Below, piece by piece: positions 13,201 through 22,719 of a DNA stretch of 64,000 bases. Positions within the stretch are counted from its first letter, which is position 1. The number at the start of each line of letters is the position of its first letter. Below the pieces are notes generated by a model. That model saw only the letters and a list, made by a program, of their open reading frames with translations, was not told the DNA's origin and did not search any database. The stretch lies in the NCBI GenBank assembly GCA_963989245.1, contig OZ022352.1, forward strand, positions 13,205,211 to 13,269,210, given 5' to 3'. The position numbers were made by a program, and so were the translations under genes. The stretch is from Nansenia antarctica. Taxonomy: Eukaryota > Chordata > Actinopteri > Argentiniformes > Microstomatidae.

Positions 13201-16200
13201 ACCATAACAATGGTTCAGAACTTAAAGAAATATCAATGGTGGAAGATATCGCTGAGGTCAGTAGTATGTTAGAGGATGCTTACTGTTCAAATATGGAAGT
13301 AGATAATCCACAAGTGACTGAGGAGGCATGTGATCAACATAAAATGGAGGATTGCGGAGACAAAATCCACAACAACATTGGTGACCAGCCAGAGCTTTCG
13401 GATCAATTAGATACTCCCATCGATGATCACAAAGAAAGAGGGCCAGTGGAGGACATCAGTCTCAGCACTCCGCCTGTGAGCCCTCCCTCAATTGACTTCA
13501 ACCTAGCAGAGCAGAAAAAGGATGATGACTTTGACAATAAGCTTGACGTGATTGAAAATGTATGTGAGGAAAGACCCGCAGAGATTGAAACCGATCCTGA
13601 GGGTGGCTGTTGTTCACCATCTACTGAAGAACCGAAGGAGGGAAATTCAGCATGTATGAAAGAGGAAGGCATGATTGGATCTAACACCACAACACAGGCT
13701 GGGCTGATTAGCCCTATTTCTCCACCTACATGTAGCACCTCTGAGAATGATGTTACTAATCAAACTACCCGTATCTCTATGGAGAGGGTGACAGATAAGC
13801 CATATAGTCCACTGTTGATGGAGACCAATACAGACCATGCAAGCCACAGCTCACCCACTGCCAACATTGAAACCACAGATGGTGAAAGCACTCTGTTGAT
13901 GCTTGAAGAGCCTGACAGCCTCCTGAGTAATGATGCACACACATCGACCCCTGAGGACGAAGCAATAACTGAAATAGATTCTGAAAGTCAGACCGACCAC
14001 AAAGAAAGAGAAGCGATTCCACATGTCATCCATGAACACGTTTCTAATGACCTTGTGGCGACTCCTCAGATTTCACTATGTCGAGAGGATTTGCAGATAA
14101 ATGATAGTCAGGGCCTCACCTTGGAGGTTGCTCCACCATCCAGTCCTTTTCAGACAATTTCGCCTCGCACACCCACAGAGAACGCTGTCATGCAAGAAGA
14201 ACACAGTCAATCACAAGACATACCCAGAGAAGAAAGCTGTGATGACCTAAATGCCAAAGAAGCGCTGCATATCGATGAACCATTAGGAATAACAGCTGAG
14301 ATGGAGTACTCTTTAATAAGTCCTCCTCAACTGGATTTAGGAATCACAGAGAGTAAAATCTCTAGCACTGAAACCAGCACCCCCCCTCTGCTCCCTTTGA
14401 CCAACATAACAGAGCCACCTGATGTCTTAGAAGCCCTCCCAAAGAGTGACACACTGTACGATTTTAAACTAAGCCCACTGAACTACAATGATGAGCCTCC
14501 GCAACTGAACCAGTATGATTATATCCCTATCTCCCCAGTCAATAGCGTAGTGGAAGAGGAGGAGCCGACCAATAAGCAGAGCCCCAGAGACGACTGTGAA
14601 CCTTGTGATCTGAGTCATGACACAGCACCAATGTCAAACAAAACAATGACAGACATCGACACAGAGTTACCCATGAGCCCAGAGCCTTCAGCCAGGCGGC
14701 TGAGCCAACCAGATGAGTCTGACAACAGCATCGAGAACAACCTACAGTTCCCAGGCATTCTGTTGGGCTTTCCCAGTAAATGCTCGTCTCCATCAACTGA
14801 CAATATAAAGGAGGATTTGGATATTTGCCATACCCCCCTTGCGACTATTGATTATTTGGACTTGCACGTTGACATCCTGAAGAGAGTGGACCCAGAGATC
14901 CTGGATATTCATGAGGTTCCTTGTGAGCAGGATGCCCCTCCTTTAATAGAGGACATCTCAGACGATCCGCACACTCCCAAACCACTCGTCATCTGTGAGA
15001 ATGAGTCCACAATGCCATTCCCATCACCATCGCCAACACCATCAAACCAACCAGAACCTCAAATAGCAGTGGAGGCTCAGTATTCAACCAACCACAAGCT
15101 AGAGGAAGACACCTTCCAAAAAAAGACAAGTTCACAGACACACATAACTCAACAAGGCAAAGTAGTGTGTGAAATGTGCTCCATGTGTTTCCGGACAGTG
15201 CCGGGATTAAAGAGACATAAAGCCATGAAACATTTGGTCAGGAAAGATAGAGGCCCACTTTCGGAAAAAGCACCATCACTACACACTTACCAGCCCTCAC
15301 AATGTATTGACACAGCACATAAAGATGATACAGGGCTTCAGGATATACAAGCCTGTTTGCAGACAGGAAATGATGGGATTTCTGAGAATCATTGCCCTCA
15401 AATAATGAATAACTCGCTCACAGCAAAACAAGGGGAAACAGATTTAGTCCTGGAGGACACTGCGAGTGAACCAACTATGACAATGACATCAGAAGAAGTA
15501 GGCCAGAAAACGCCTTCTCTGCTGACAAAAGTGAAGAGAAGCTACAAAGCACGGAAGACCAAAAGCACTGAGTTGAACATAAAACCTGACCCTTTTTCTG
15601 AGGAGCTTCTCAATATATTAAAGACAGACATATTACAAGCCATTACTCCTGAATTTCAAACCCGAGTACAACAAGGGAGCTGTAAGTCACCCGAGAGACA
15701 AGAAGAAATTAATTCCCATGTTAATCACAATGGAACAGAGGAGCGAGAGGTCCCATTCACTATTGCTGTGAACAGCGGCATTGAAGATGTGTCTGCATCT
15801 GAAACAGAGGAGACAAATGTTCTCAGCCAGACAATGGATGTGAATCAAAGCGACATTGATACAGAGGAGGAAGTGAAAGGCACAATTCTGCCAGAGATTG
15901 ACAATGGAGTAGCGGAGGTTAGTACAGATATTAGCAAAGATGATGGAGTTTCTGTTAGTAAGGATGTTAGTAGGGAGTATGATGAGTCCAGAGATACATC
16001 AGATGATATGAAAGAGATGTGTGAGCAACAGACCTCAGATGAGAGCCTCGCCACAGATATAATGGGAGAAGTCGCAGTGGAGATTAAATGTGAGAAGAAC
16101 TGTTCCCCTACGGATGAGGTTGATCCCCTCTCCTGTTTTAAATCTCCACCTGCTAGTCCTCCTGGACTGAGCTCCGATTTAAAGGCATTCCTCGATGATG

Positions 16201-19200
16201 AAAGCACATTCTCTCAGCTGTTCCCCAGAGACGAGGAAATGAAAAGGAAAAAGTGTGCAAGGGTTTACGGCAAGAGAAACAAAAGGCAAAAACTGTCACC
16301 TGATTCACCATTAGCTCGAGAATATCCTCCCCTCGACATATTTCCAGAAAAGAAAGACCAATATAGAGAAAATGAGCATTGTGAATATGAGACGATATCT
16401 ATTGATGACGCGATCATGTTGAACATGTGTCATAATAGCACTTTAAAGAGCGATGGCAAGAAAGTAGTTGACGTGAAAGGAGATACAGACCATCAGGATA
16501 CTCATGACAACACAGAGGAGCTTGGCAGTGAACTCCTCCATCCGACCGAGAGCACTATCGACAAAGCCTTAATAGCTTGGAGTGGCTCCAACAACCTGAA
16601 CAGTGTCGTTCCAGATACTGTGATCTCTCCTGACCCGAGTTCATGTAAAGCTGAAGTGTCTACCACACCATGCCCTATCGTAGCCTCCTCTGCACCTTAT
16701 CCTGAGGAGCCGTGTGGCACAGACAACGTGCCTCCTCCTTTCCACAGCATTGACATCCAAAACCCCAACACTACATTCCAACTTCCCGAAATCCAGTTCT
16801 TTGACTCTAACAAGGACATCTCAGTAGCTGGACTCATTGGCACTGACGACACGGAGGTCAAAGAGGTCGCTAAGCCCAAGAAGCCCACCACAGTGCGCAG
16901 GGGGCGGAAACGTCAAGACGGCAGCATAAAGATCAAGGACAAACAGTACAAGTGCAAGGTGTGCTTCACCTGGTTCCTCACCCTGGGGGAGCTCAACTTC
17001 CACAAGCTATCCCACAACCCCTCTCCTCCCCCCACCTGTTACATGTGTGTCCAGCGCAAGTTCAGCTCCCGGGAGCAGCTGAGGGACCACCTTAGGGAGA
17101 AACACGCCAAAAACAAGGCAGGCATCTGGACCTGTGGCATGTGTCTGAAGGAGATATCTGATGTTTGGATGTATAACGAGCACTTACGGGAGCACGCCAC
17201 ACAGTTCGCACGCAAGGGCCAGACGCAGAGCTCCATGCTAGGCATGCCAGGCTGCTTCATGCAGGAGACTGCTGTGAAGAACTTTATCACCTCCATCATG
17301 CAGCGCCGGCCCAGCAAAGCCAACAGAGAGTCTAGTAAGGTAGCCGCAAAGGAGCAGGGAAAAGTAGCAACGGAAACCACAAGGCAGGAGGCCAAAACTA
17401 CAGAGGGTCCTGAGCCCAAAGTGATCAAAACCAAAAGTAGTTGTGGAGGAAGTGTGAAACCGAACACACTCACACCAGTCGAGGTACTGCACAAAACAGA
17501 GACAGCACCAAAGAAGGAGATGGAGATGCACCCCAACTGTAAAGACCCCTCCAGAGACTGCCACCACTGTGGCAAACAGTTCCCCAAGCCGTTCAAGCTT
17601 CAGCGACACCTTGTGGTGCACAATCTACACAAGATTTTCCTGTGTCATAAATGCCCAGTTTCCTATCAAGAACCACAGGAACTGAAAGATCACCTAAAGA
17701 GTGAGCACGAGGAGGTGGACGAGCTAGACTCTAAGCATACCACCCTCTACACCTGTGAGCTGTGTGCCGACGTCATGCATGTCATTAAGAAATCGTTCAT
17801 CTGTAGCACCTGCAACTATACGTTCTCCAAGAAAGAGCAGTTTGACCGTCACATGGAAAAGCACCTATCAGGGGGTAACAAAATCTTCAAGTTCAGAGGA
17901 GTCCTCAGGCCTATCAAAGCATCATCTGCGTCGAAAGACGAAGAGTGTGATTTGCCTGCAAGCAAGAAGAGAAAGATTCTTACTGAGAGTCTGCAAGAAA
18001 ACAGCTCAGACAGCGGCATCGCCAGCATAGCTTCAATGAACTTAAGTCAGAGCACTGAGATGCAGGCCCTGAAACCCACTGTACCCACAAGGGAAGATTC
18101 CACACAGACCAGTGCAGCTGAACATCACACAGACACAAAAGATGCTAGTGTGAAGACGGAAGACATCGCCGAGGACTACTCTGACATACTGGGAGAGCTG
18201 GAGCATTGTTCCTTTCACATGGGCTCCTCCGAATGTGAGAGCCTCTCCACTGCTACGCCCAAAACAGAGGACGTTGGCAGCCAGGGCGACGGCAAATCCT
18301 TCACAGAGCCCTGTGATGTGAAGGAGGAGGGCGATTCACCCTGTAACAGAGAGGAGACCACGTCACAATGGTTGGCCCCGAAAGAGAACGATGCAGCTGA
18401 AGAGGAGGGTAGTAGCGTTCAGATTATCACTGTTGAGGCCGAAGAGAAAAGGATGGAGAGGAGAGATTCAGCTACATCGAATGACGAGTTGTACATCAGA
18501 GCCCATGAAAACATGGTCAACAGCTCAAAGACAACCGATTCACGTCACGGACATGACCTCCAACATCCCTCTACAAAGCATAAAACATCTGCCGTCGTCA
18601 CGGACCAAGCGAGGGAGGATGACCAAGGGCAACATTCGACTAGCAACTACAACAACGACAACAAACAGAAAGAGCTGTTCTCACCTAATGGCTCTGAGCA
18701 GCAATGTAGCAGCCAGGCTAAGGACAAGGCCTCCCCGACCAAGCCAAGTGAAAGCACTAAACACAACTCTACCAGTTGCCCGAGGGTTACAGAGTCAATG
18801 CCAGTCTTCCACACCAAGCTAACTTCCACGGGCTCCTCCACCTCGAGCGAGGACAAGGACTCTGTAAGACAACAACAGAAGAAACGGAAAGAGATGAAGT
18901 CACCCAACAGTCTGCAGAGGGTTTCTTCGCCTGCCACACGAGAGAACCTCGGCGTGGACGCGAGGGCCAAAAAGAAATTCCGTCCCAGCAAGTGTGAGAG
19001 TCCCTCTGTGCACAGGAAATCTGACGGCCCTAGCGACTACCCAGTGCTCTCTTCTGTAAGGGATGACGTGGTTAGCAACAAAATAGTCTCCAAGCACAAA
19101 ACCGGGAGTCTAGGCTTGCAACCAAAGAGAACTTCTTCCCTTGATAACTGCACACCAAAGAAAGCAGAGATTTTGCATCATCTTAACGGGGATTACAAAG

Positions 19201-19436
19201 CCAAAAAGGGGCCTCCTGCCCAGCGGCCTCTGCATTTCCCAGTTTCTAAAGTGTCCGCTGTCCCCATGAACAATTCCTTGAGTAAGTCTAGGACAAAGAC
19301 AGGGGTTAGGTCAATGGAGACCCATGCCTACCGGACAGCAGAGTCACAGAACAACCTCCTGAGCCAGCTGTTTGGCCAGAAGCTCACAAGCTTTAAGATT
19401 CCTTTGAGGAAGGACACTTCAGAATCAATAAACTGA
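7251..19436 (+). CDS. znf469: Giant C2H2 zinc-finger protein, ZNF469-like (4061 aa, one coding exon)
   Basis: One uninterrupted frame encodes 4061 residues from the ATG at 7251 (GCACCATGG context) to a TGA at 19434-19436. Most of the chain is low-complexity and Ser/Pro/Glu-rich, hence probably disordered. Isolated fingers lie near residues 848 (C-x2-C-x12-H-x4-C, a C2HC variant) and 2640-2662. A C-terminal cluster lies near 3235-3255, 3263-3285, 3295-3315, 3437-3457, 3465-3486 and 3518-3538, with a lone CxxC at 3502. Basic tracts suited to nuclear import occur near 1167 and 2995-3010. There are nine Gln at 236-244. Length, layout and the finger containing DVWMYNEHLREH fit my recollection of vertebrate ZNF469 (human about 3.9 kaa, also mostly one exon). 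Human ZNF469 loss causes brittle cornea syndrome; DNA targets are poorly known. The ZNF469 name rests on memory of the family, not a search; a related large zinc-finger protein is the alternative. Confidence 0.8.
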   Translation: MAGETQRRYAVKELDAESKLQDEGTALEQFTEKSAKESSELFNGAGGAETRTVSRVTTFVEKERDYTHTQREAVIRPQQAGKIDFKSLQNRPKFSSDRTWPGGKGSPQSPTGKNRNRDKQGKRSGKSERGNPQQLYRLSITNPRSNPTIGIAYPQQKVSPPKKLEASRGPVSGSYRFHVPSIPEREAELQQEELNYSRCFQETSSSNSNLTTPSYTSQALGSVAGVTSTHHTPLSQQQQQQQQQPGTMENTNNTQPGSQLLFPDFQMTASNAWQSPERTFNGANYGISSQKSTVLPEANKANGSFVPLPFQYGYQLLEDSTPDPFPCNQNPQTQDYIDSSLAPGQVTHNSFSFQTSGEGQDVVQNNTQFNNEQPEDRSSYSHPPQPPQYLQAPQGASSSMHCPRGLSEDSASSESSGSSSQQSEQGKSALPDSTEAFGQQDNRDAALASGSKTSCHPKDGAANQRTRVQGGVHHGRNIAQGPGSQMHFPNKAYNSPPLNNIHMGSVPFDKSINNKVHSRLPHSWEGPSKAFSPVEQNAMPYPNMNDKFQFQSQPALDQRPNTSKSSSRMPWQQIRQTAAIPNQNRIELSRQLGNQKMTYLVSPSDWQEDSKSHKNGSLKSPNSFQNNRISEGFSNPRQDSVKQSCSTISSFKAETSHAQVCESKNKPIYFGLNPSLPGASSRTYGYPPLQVPPMGLMMVSPYESPLPSPVHNPNSSSTCSSLSPASTSPVNLSSEDSQITKAGPPPPFYHQHQVKAQAPTDHLSSNAHLFHSDNSRNLPYAPERAKDDMMSYLQNNGHPKTSMDGNKGYMDSFGVDHHPPPPPYSAHQLLATSLATANLDQLDVLLTCKQCDQNFTNLASFLGHKQYCGQHAFAQNDFKDMSKVEDTRKFHTDMSKAASSGPNLCQGVSMPRLPSDLHLSLLGLNKNGELMSDSETKGDSKEDPMKLNLFAGASHLPVSLPDLEMEDAKLDSLITEALNGLGYQSDNTEIDSSFIDAFADDDLTTVKVASNRQTLKTKDFMVFESKSKQPTDDDRSLIQGKYLYDSDIESLETDNKHTENKLEKTPLNLNLKQDEKINIKKEASHKNSRIASGEKSREQENKVKEAIKLCKSEEETTNAPRFLLSSKFSERCGVRSYQDSSLRGSTPSQAPTVNTSSTSPGIAARESKRKRTGAGTWSKELIHKIVQQKNKLHKLSVKGTKNLQFSLVMERLTPTVQNPTFGEYDYVSDSDDECEPVKIASQGRLSQSNRCKYTYTKECKWRARSERDRAAWRHESNECFEVKKAEDISLSPEKHGSHQRLVRRGSRSSTSSELSTSVSISSDSINSPKSTDHTDSDCEKKMEIRRRDSPEQKTYERSPQKICKESSTHIALTFTKSTKRYNGYQTLLSASKDNSVASKIHNSNHEDPITALPKVRGPVKKLEKCRNTDVSSSDKEGSCSREIIPTAFQSSAKITPLRIDVKTPKGESIHLHPINNDLKLPQHESHPATNNNKETNSHNNEETISKGKSVHKRRESGGSQALPPKSKLSEMSSFEKQSDSIYPLKEPINLVNELVPKTTTLCSALMNEVCLSPTELQEPLPQKETCHRIPYPLEQDQSLMKSPLSFDTSSMFGDLTVAGFDRICGLYTDVPLHKEGFNSLEPTSDKKEVFGSSFSPFLEQRDWGLMVDVSPMLPEEISQYKDDSDRSNEKKSDYNHVPLSLPEKIMDYSANLSSCVSEDELEIKRIVTELENQLQTAKLSSPQLLTENSPKQLKMSKFSPLRLDNESDGEDTGLDIGCPVQSMAMAVSSMPPEPFTEPGLPWSSPFQFELMDGHQGPHTPTHTEPGVLEHLTENEDDAHSIITTASNTEKEQLQQEDHTLEETDVDKRTATEKSEEILESKMYAENLMKSLEVISDSIFRKDPVTPDLEEQNVAALDSPEQLHGECQSITAAEDKDHSEKGVIPNEESFESIMNETQPLLSEDTDIPSDAKQAISLLSSESVENHNNGSELKEISMVEDIAEVSSMLEDAYCSNMEVDNPQVTEEACDQHKMEDCGDKIHNNIGDQPELSDQLDTPIDDHKERGPVEDISLSTPPVSPPSIDFNLAEQKKDDDFDNKLDVIENVCEERPAEIETDPEGGCCSPSTEEPKEGNSACMKEEGMIGSNTTTQAGLISPISPPTCSTSENDVTNQTTRISMERVTDKPYSPLLMETNTDHASHSSPTANIETTDGESTLLMLEEPDSLLSNDAHTSTPEDEAITEIDSESQTDHKEREAIPHVIHEHVSNDLVATPQISLCREDLQINDSQGLTLEVAPPSSPFQTISPRTPTENAVMQEEHSQSQDIPREESCDDLNAKEALHIDEPLGITAEMEYSLISPPQLDLGITESKISSTETSTPPLLPLTNITEPPDVLEALPKSDTLYDFKLSPLNYNDEPPQLNQYDYIPISPVNSVVEEEEPTNKQSPRDDCEPCDLSHDTAPMSNKTMTDIDTELPMSPEPSARRLSQPDESDNSIENNLQFPGILLGFPSKCSSPSTDNIKEDLDICHTPLATIDYLDLHVDILKRVDPEILDIHEVPCEQDAPPLIEDISDDPHTPKPLVICENESTMPFPSPSPTPSNQPEPQIAVEAQYSTNHKLEEDTFQKKTSSQTHITQQGKVVCEMCSMCFRTVPGLKRHKAMKHLVRKDRGPLSEKAPSLHTYQPSQCIDTAHKDDTGLQDIQACLQTGNDGISENHCPQIMNNSLTAKQGETDLVLEDTASEPTMTMTSEEVGQKTPSLLTKVKRSYKARKTKSTELNIKPDPFSEELLNILKTDILQAITPEFQTRVQQGSCKSPERQEEINSHVNHNGTEEREVPFTIAVNSGIEDVSASETEETNVLSQTMDVNQSDIDTEEEVKGTILPEIDNGVAEVSTDISKDDGVSVSKDVSREYDESRDTSDDMKEMCEQQTSDESLATDIMGEVAVEIKCEKNCSPTDEVDPLSCFKSPPASPPGLSSDLKAFLDDESTFSQLFPRDEEMKRKKCARVYGKRNKRQKLSPDSPLAREYPPLDIFPEKKDQYRENEHCEYETISIDDAIMLNMCHNSTLKSDGKKVVDVKGDTDHQDTHDNTEELGSELLHPTESTIDKALIAWSGSNNLNSVVPDTVISPDPSSCKAEVSTTPCPIVASSAPYPEEPCGTDNVPPPFHSIDIQNPNTTFQLPEIQFFDSNKDISVAGLIGTDDTEVKEVAKPKKPTTVRRGRKRQDGSIKIKDKQYKCKVCFTWFLTLGELNFHKLSHNPSPPPTCYMCVQRKFSSREQLRDHLREKHAKNKAGIWTCGMCLKEISDVWMYNEHLREHATQFARKGQTQSSMLGMPGCFMQETAVKNFITSIMQRRPSKANRESSKVAAKEQGKVATETTRQEAKTTEGPEPKVIKTKSSCGGSVKPNTLTPVEVLHKTETAPKKEMEMHPNCKDPSRDCHHCGKQFPKPFKLQRHLVVHNLHKIFLCHKCPVSYQEPQELKDHLKSEHEEVDELDSKHTTLYTCELCADVMHVIKKSFICSTCNYTFSKKEQFDRHMEKHLSGGNKIFKFRGVLRPIKASSASKDEECDLPASKKRKILTESLQENSSDSGIASIASMNLSQSTEMQALKPTVPTREDSTQTSAAEHHTDTKDASVKTEDIAEDYSDILGELEHCSFHMGSSECESLSTATPKTEDVGSQGDGKSFTEPCDVKEEGDSPCNREETTSQWLAPKENDAAEEEGSSVQIITVEAEEKRMERRDSATSNDELYIRAHENMVNSSKTTDSRHGHDLQHPSTKHKTSAVVTDQAREDDQGQHSTSNYNNDNKQKELFSPNGSEQQCSSQAKDKASPTKPSESTKHNSTSCPRVTESMPVFHTKLTSTGSSTSSEDKDSVRQQQKKRKEMKSPNSLQRVSSPATRENLGVDARAKKKFRPSKCESPSVHRKSDGPSDYPVLSSVRDDVVSNKIVSKHKTGSLGLQPKRTSSLDNCTPKKAEILHHLNGDYKAKKGPPAQRPLHFPVSKVSAVPMNNSLSKSRTKTGVRSMETHAYRTAESQNNLLSQLFGQKLTSFKIPLRKDTSESIN
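7956..7982 (+). repeat. CAG/CAA tract encoding nine glutamines
   Basis: Seven CAG and two CAA codons in frame within the zinc-finger gene (residues 236-244). The CAA interruptions would tend to limit expansion. The tract is likely length-polymorphic. Confidence 0.95.
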
Positions 19437-20570
19437 TGGGGGGTTTGAGGGATCTGTGAAAAAAGAGACTATGATGATGTTCACTTTACAGATGATCAAG
19501 GCAGTTCATGAACCTGATTGAGATTGCATGGCTTTCCTCTGTGAAATGTTCTTCCGAAAATACTTATTTAGTCACTTTATGTCTTCTTCTTCTTTTGTAA
19601 ATATGTTTTTATTACACAAATGTGAGGAGTTATAGCAGAGAAGAGTTTATGATTCTAGAATGAATATTTTAGTAGGGCAAATCATTGACTATTACTGCTA
19701 TTCTTAGGGTGAAAATTATCAGAGACTATATTTCATTTATACAAAAGGAAAGGAAAAAAAGAATACTTGAAAATGAAACAGAATATTTTTCCAAATAATG
19801 CATGACATTTTCACATTCACATGTTCATAAAGGATATTGTTTTTTATGCAACAGGACCAAATGACATCCCACCCTGGACCATGTCAGTGCACCTTTTGTA
19901 TATGTTTAAAAAAAATACTCTTTTTGTATTATTTTTTACCTTACTGTACTGCATTGACATTCATTGTATTAGCTTTTTGTATAAACATTAACTGGTGCTA
20001 TGATATTTTTTATTGTAATGTGAACACCAATTTCCTCTAACTGAAGGGAACATGAAATCTGTAGCCGTTTTCAACCATCCAACTGTTTGTGCTGGTTCTC
20101 TGTAGTTTCTTAAATATACTGTGTACAACCTCCATTACAACCTCCATTACAACCAAGTATTCATCTGTACGTCTTTAGGAAAGGAAATTAGGAACGCTTC
20201 AGTCGTACAACCTCAGGTGCATACAAGGACAATCCGCAGTCCTGAGACCTGTATTAGGAGCTCCTCCCATGCACTGATATCACCACACACCAATCAAACA
20301 CTCTGTGTCTGTCCAACTGTTTTAATTAAGAATATTATTTACTAGGACAAAAAAGGTGCTTTATCTTGTTTATATGTATCTTATATTGTATTATATTGTA
20401 GGTAGATTATTTCCGGTGCAATGCTCATTGTCAAAGTTTTATTTTAATAATGTGCAACAGAATCAAAGAGCGAGAAGAAAGGGAAATGCAATGCCTCTTG
20501 TAGGTTGTAAAGTGGTTCACTAAGTGCCTCTTGTCAAGTTGGTTATTAAAGATCTGTATTGGTCTCTCTG
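19437..20570 (+). other. znf469: Probable 3' UTR of the znf469-like gene
   Basis: AT-rich non-coding DNA follows the stop codon directly and contains many T-rich stretches typical of UTRs. ATTAAA at 20545-20550 is followed by a GT/T-rich stretch, so it is the best candidate poly-A signal and gives a UTR of about 1.1 kb. The end is inferred. Confidence 0.45.
20545..20550 (+). terminator. Candidate poly-A signal ATTAAA
   Basis: ATTAAA is the commonest variant hexamer. TTGGTCTCTCTG and T-rich DNA follow within 30 bases. The main alternative is AATAAA near 21230. Confidence 0.35.
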
Positions 20571-21870
20571 CGCTCTTTTCTTCCTTTGTTTATGACATCT
20601 CTTGCACGTATTCCAACATCCATCCCCGCAGACTGCTGCTGTCACCACAGTTTCACAAATTGGAAACCGAGGAGGCCGTTTGTGCCCAGAGGCAAGAACA
20701 GGTGCAGAACCAACCATAACAAAGTCTCGTTCATTTTTCTTCAGCACTTCAATGAGCTACCTCATTATCTAAAGGATGAGCATAAATGTATGTTTACTAC
20801 AGGGAACAGGAAAACAGAAACAGTGACATTCATCAAACCATATACAAGTCGTATGGGACTGTCGAGCGGGCCCGAGTAGGACTGGATCACTTCCTGTCTT
20901 CCCCGAGCAGCCATCGTGTTGTTTCTCTCACCGTGTGTTAAGTGGCTTCTATTCCTACATGAGCCCAATCTGTCATCACATAGGAATAAAAAGCCATAGG
21001 ACACAGCGGCAGACATGCCGTAGCATAGGCGGGCGGGGTGGGGGGTGGGGTGGAGGGGGTGCTGCTGACGTCATCCACAAAATGACCCACCAACCTGGGA
21101 GTGGAGAGGGAATGAAAAGAGAAGATTGATTGATTGAGTGAGAGAATGAAGGTAGACAGACAAGGAGAAAAGTGAGAGCTTATTTTCTCGTTCAAGGACC
21201 CGAGCTCAAGGACCCGAGCGATGGGGAATACAATAAACAGTGTTTCTGTCTGAAGTAAAACGTACGCTGTTCACTCACACCATTGTTTGGTCCCGGAGGA
21301 AAATGTGATTACTTTACTACAGTAGACTCGCACAGCGTGAGAGGAGGAGAGTTAGAGGTGGAAGATAGATTACATGTTATTGTCGGTGTTCCTGGTGTAA
21401 GTGGCTTGACGTTGTTTGTCCAGATGGATTCTCTCTATAGGTCAGTCATCTGTCCGCTGTTCGTCCTCTCAACACTCCTTCATCAGTTGGCAAGTGGCCC
21501 ATTCAAAACATCAAATTGGTGTGTGTTCTGGCATGGTCCATGTGCCTATTTGGCTTCATGCGACTATGATGGACTTCTTTTGAAATGCAATCTGAAATCG
21601 AATCTTTTTGTCACCCAAGGTCATTTCATAAATGTAATTTTGTTATAAATGGGCAAATATTTAGTAGCTTACCTTGGCTATCGTGATCATTGATTCCCCC
21701 CCCAATTGCATCTAAAAACCTGCAAAGGAAGAATGCCAGGTTGAATGTTTTGGTGTAGGTTTATCCAAGAGTTAACCAAAGACGATCCAAATGAACAGGC
21801 ATCATATCAACTTTCCACATGTCAATGTTCAATGTCAGGATGTTTTATACGTCTGCAACATACTCAGCTG
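20571..21870. other. Intergenic, no gene seen
   Basis: Mixed DNA with a G-rich stretch near 21030-21060 and no recognisable exon or transposon. Confidence 0.5.
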
Positions 21871-21872
21871 AT

Positions 21873-21920
<48 letters not shown>

Positions 21921-22055
21921 GTAGGTAGGTAGGTAGGTAGGTAGGTAGATAGATAGATAGGTAGGTAGGTAGGTAGGTAGGTAGGTAGGTAGGTAGGTAG
22001 GTAGATAGATAGATAGATAGATAGATAGATATATTGATAGATAGATAGTTTATTA
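21873..22055. repeat. Compound GATA/GGTA tetranucleotide microsatellite
   Basis: Blocks of (ATAG)n alternate with blocks of (GTAG)n over about 180 bp. Open frames of Tyr, Leu, Pro and Ser on the minus strand are artefacts of this repeat. Confidence 0.97.
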
Positions 22056-22295
22056 GCCACATGACCAAAGCCGGTGGAATTTGTTCTCGGTACAGCATAT
22101 TGACCTCTGCATATGTTATTGTTTTGGAAGCCTTCACTTAAATCTGATATAAATCACAGTATGTTAATTCTTGACTATATTACCTAATTTGCCCGGAGTC
22201 CAGCAGGTGTTCCCCAGTGCCTCAGGACAGCTCCTGTAATTAAAACATTAAACAAGAAATCAGTTAACTTTTTCTCACAATTTAACCCAGAAACA

Positions 22296-22545
22296 TTGTG
22301 AGCTTAGAATTATAAGGTTCTATCTCCGTTTAGGGCAGTTCAGAGATATTGAGCGTCAAGTTTTTACATTCCATTATGTTTTGTGAGATGGAACCTTTGT
22401 ATTTTATTAATTACTAACTCAAAAATGTCAACATTTTAAAAAATAACACTACACAGGCATTAATAAACACCTAATGGATCAGACTATGTAAAAAACTCAA
22501 TTTTGACAAAAATGGAGATAGAACCATATAATTCTAACGTCACGA
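22296..22545 (+). mobile_element. MITE with about 30-bp inverted ends (family M, copy 1)
   Basis: The left end reads TTGTGAGCTTAGAATTATAA followed by GGTTCTATCTCC. The right end is its near-perfect inverted copy, ending CTAACGTCACGA. The 250-bp element has no coding capacity. Two further copies lie in the window, at 55906-56158 (opposite orientation) and 60504-60646 (partial). The superfamily is not recognised and no clear target duplication is visible. Confidence 0.8.
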
Positions 22546-22718
22546 CATGTCAAATGAAACGTGCACGGGCTGCACACCTCCCCGTCAGGCCCCCGCTTAT
22601 CATCTGATCTTTGGGGGGAATTCACCAGAGGCACAGCCATGCAGGAGCGTGACAGGAACGCTTTGCACTTTGAAGTCGAGTGACATTATCAGTAAGTCTG
22701 GCCTTGAAATAGCATCTT
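22546..22718. other. Short unique stretch
   Basis: No gene or repeat is recognised. Confidence 0.4.
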
Positions 22719-22719
22719 T

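Noticed and set aside
17039..17596. Minus-strand frames inside the zinc-finger exon (60-185 residues)
   Set aside because: Shadows of a strong coding frame on the other strand; low-complexity, no domain.
21835..22137. Tyr/Leu/Pro-repeat protein on the minus strand
   Set aside because: Translation of the GATA/GGTA microsatellite.
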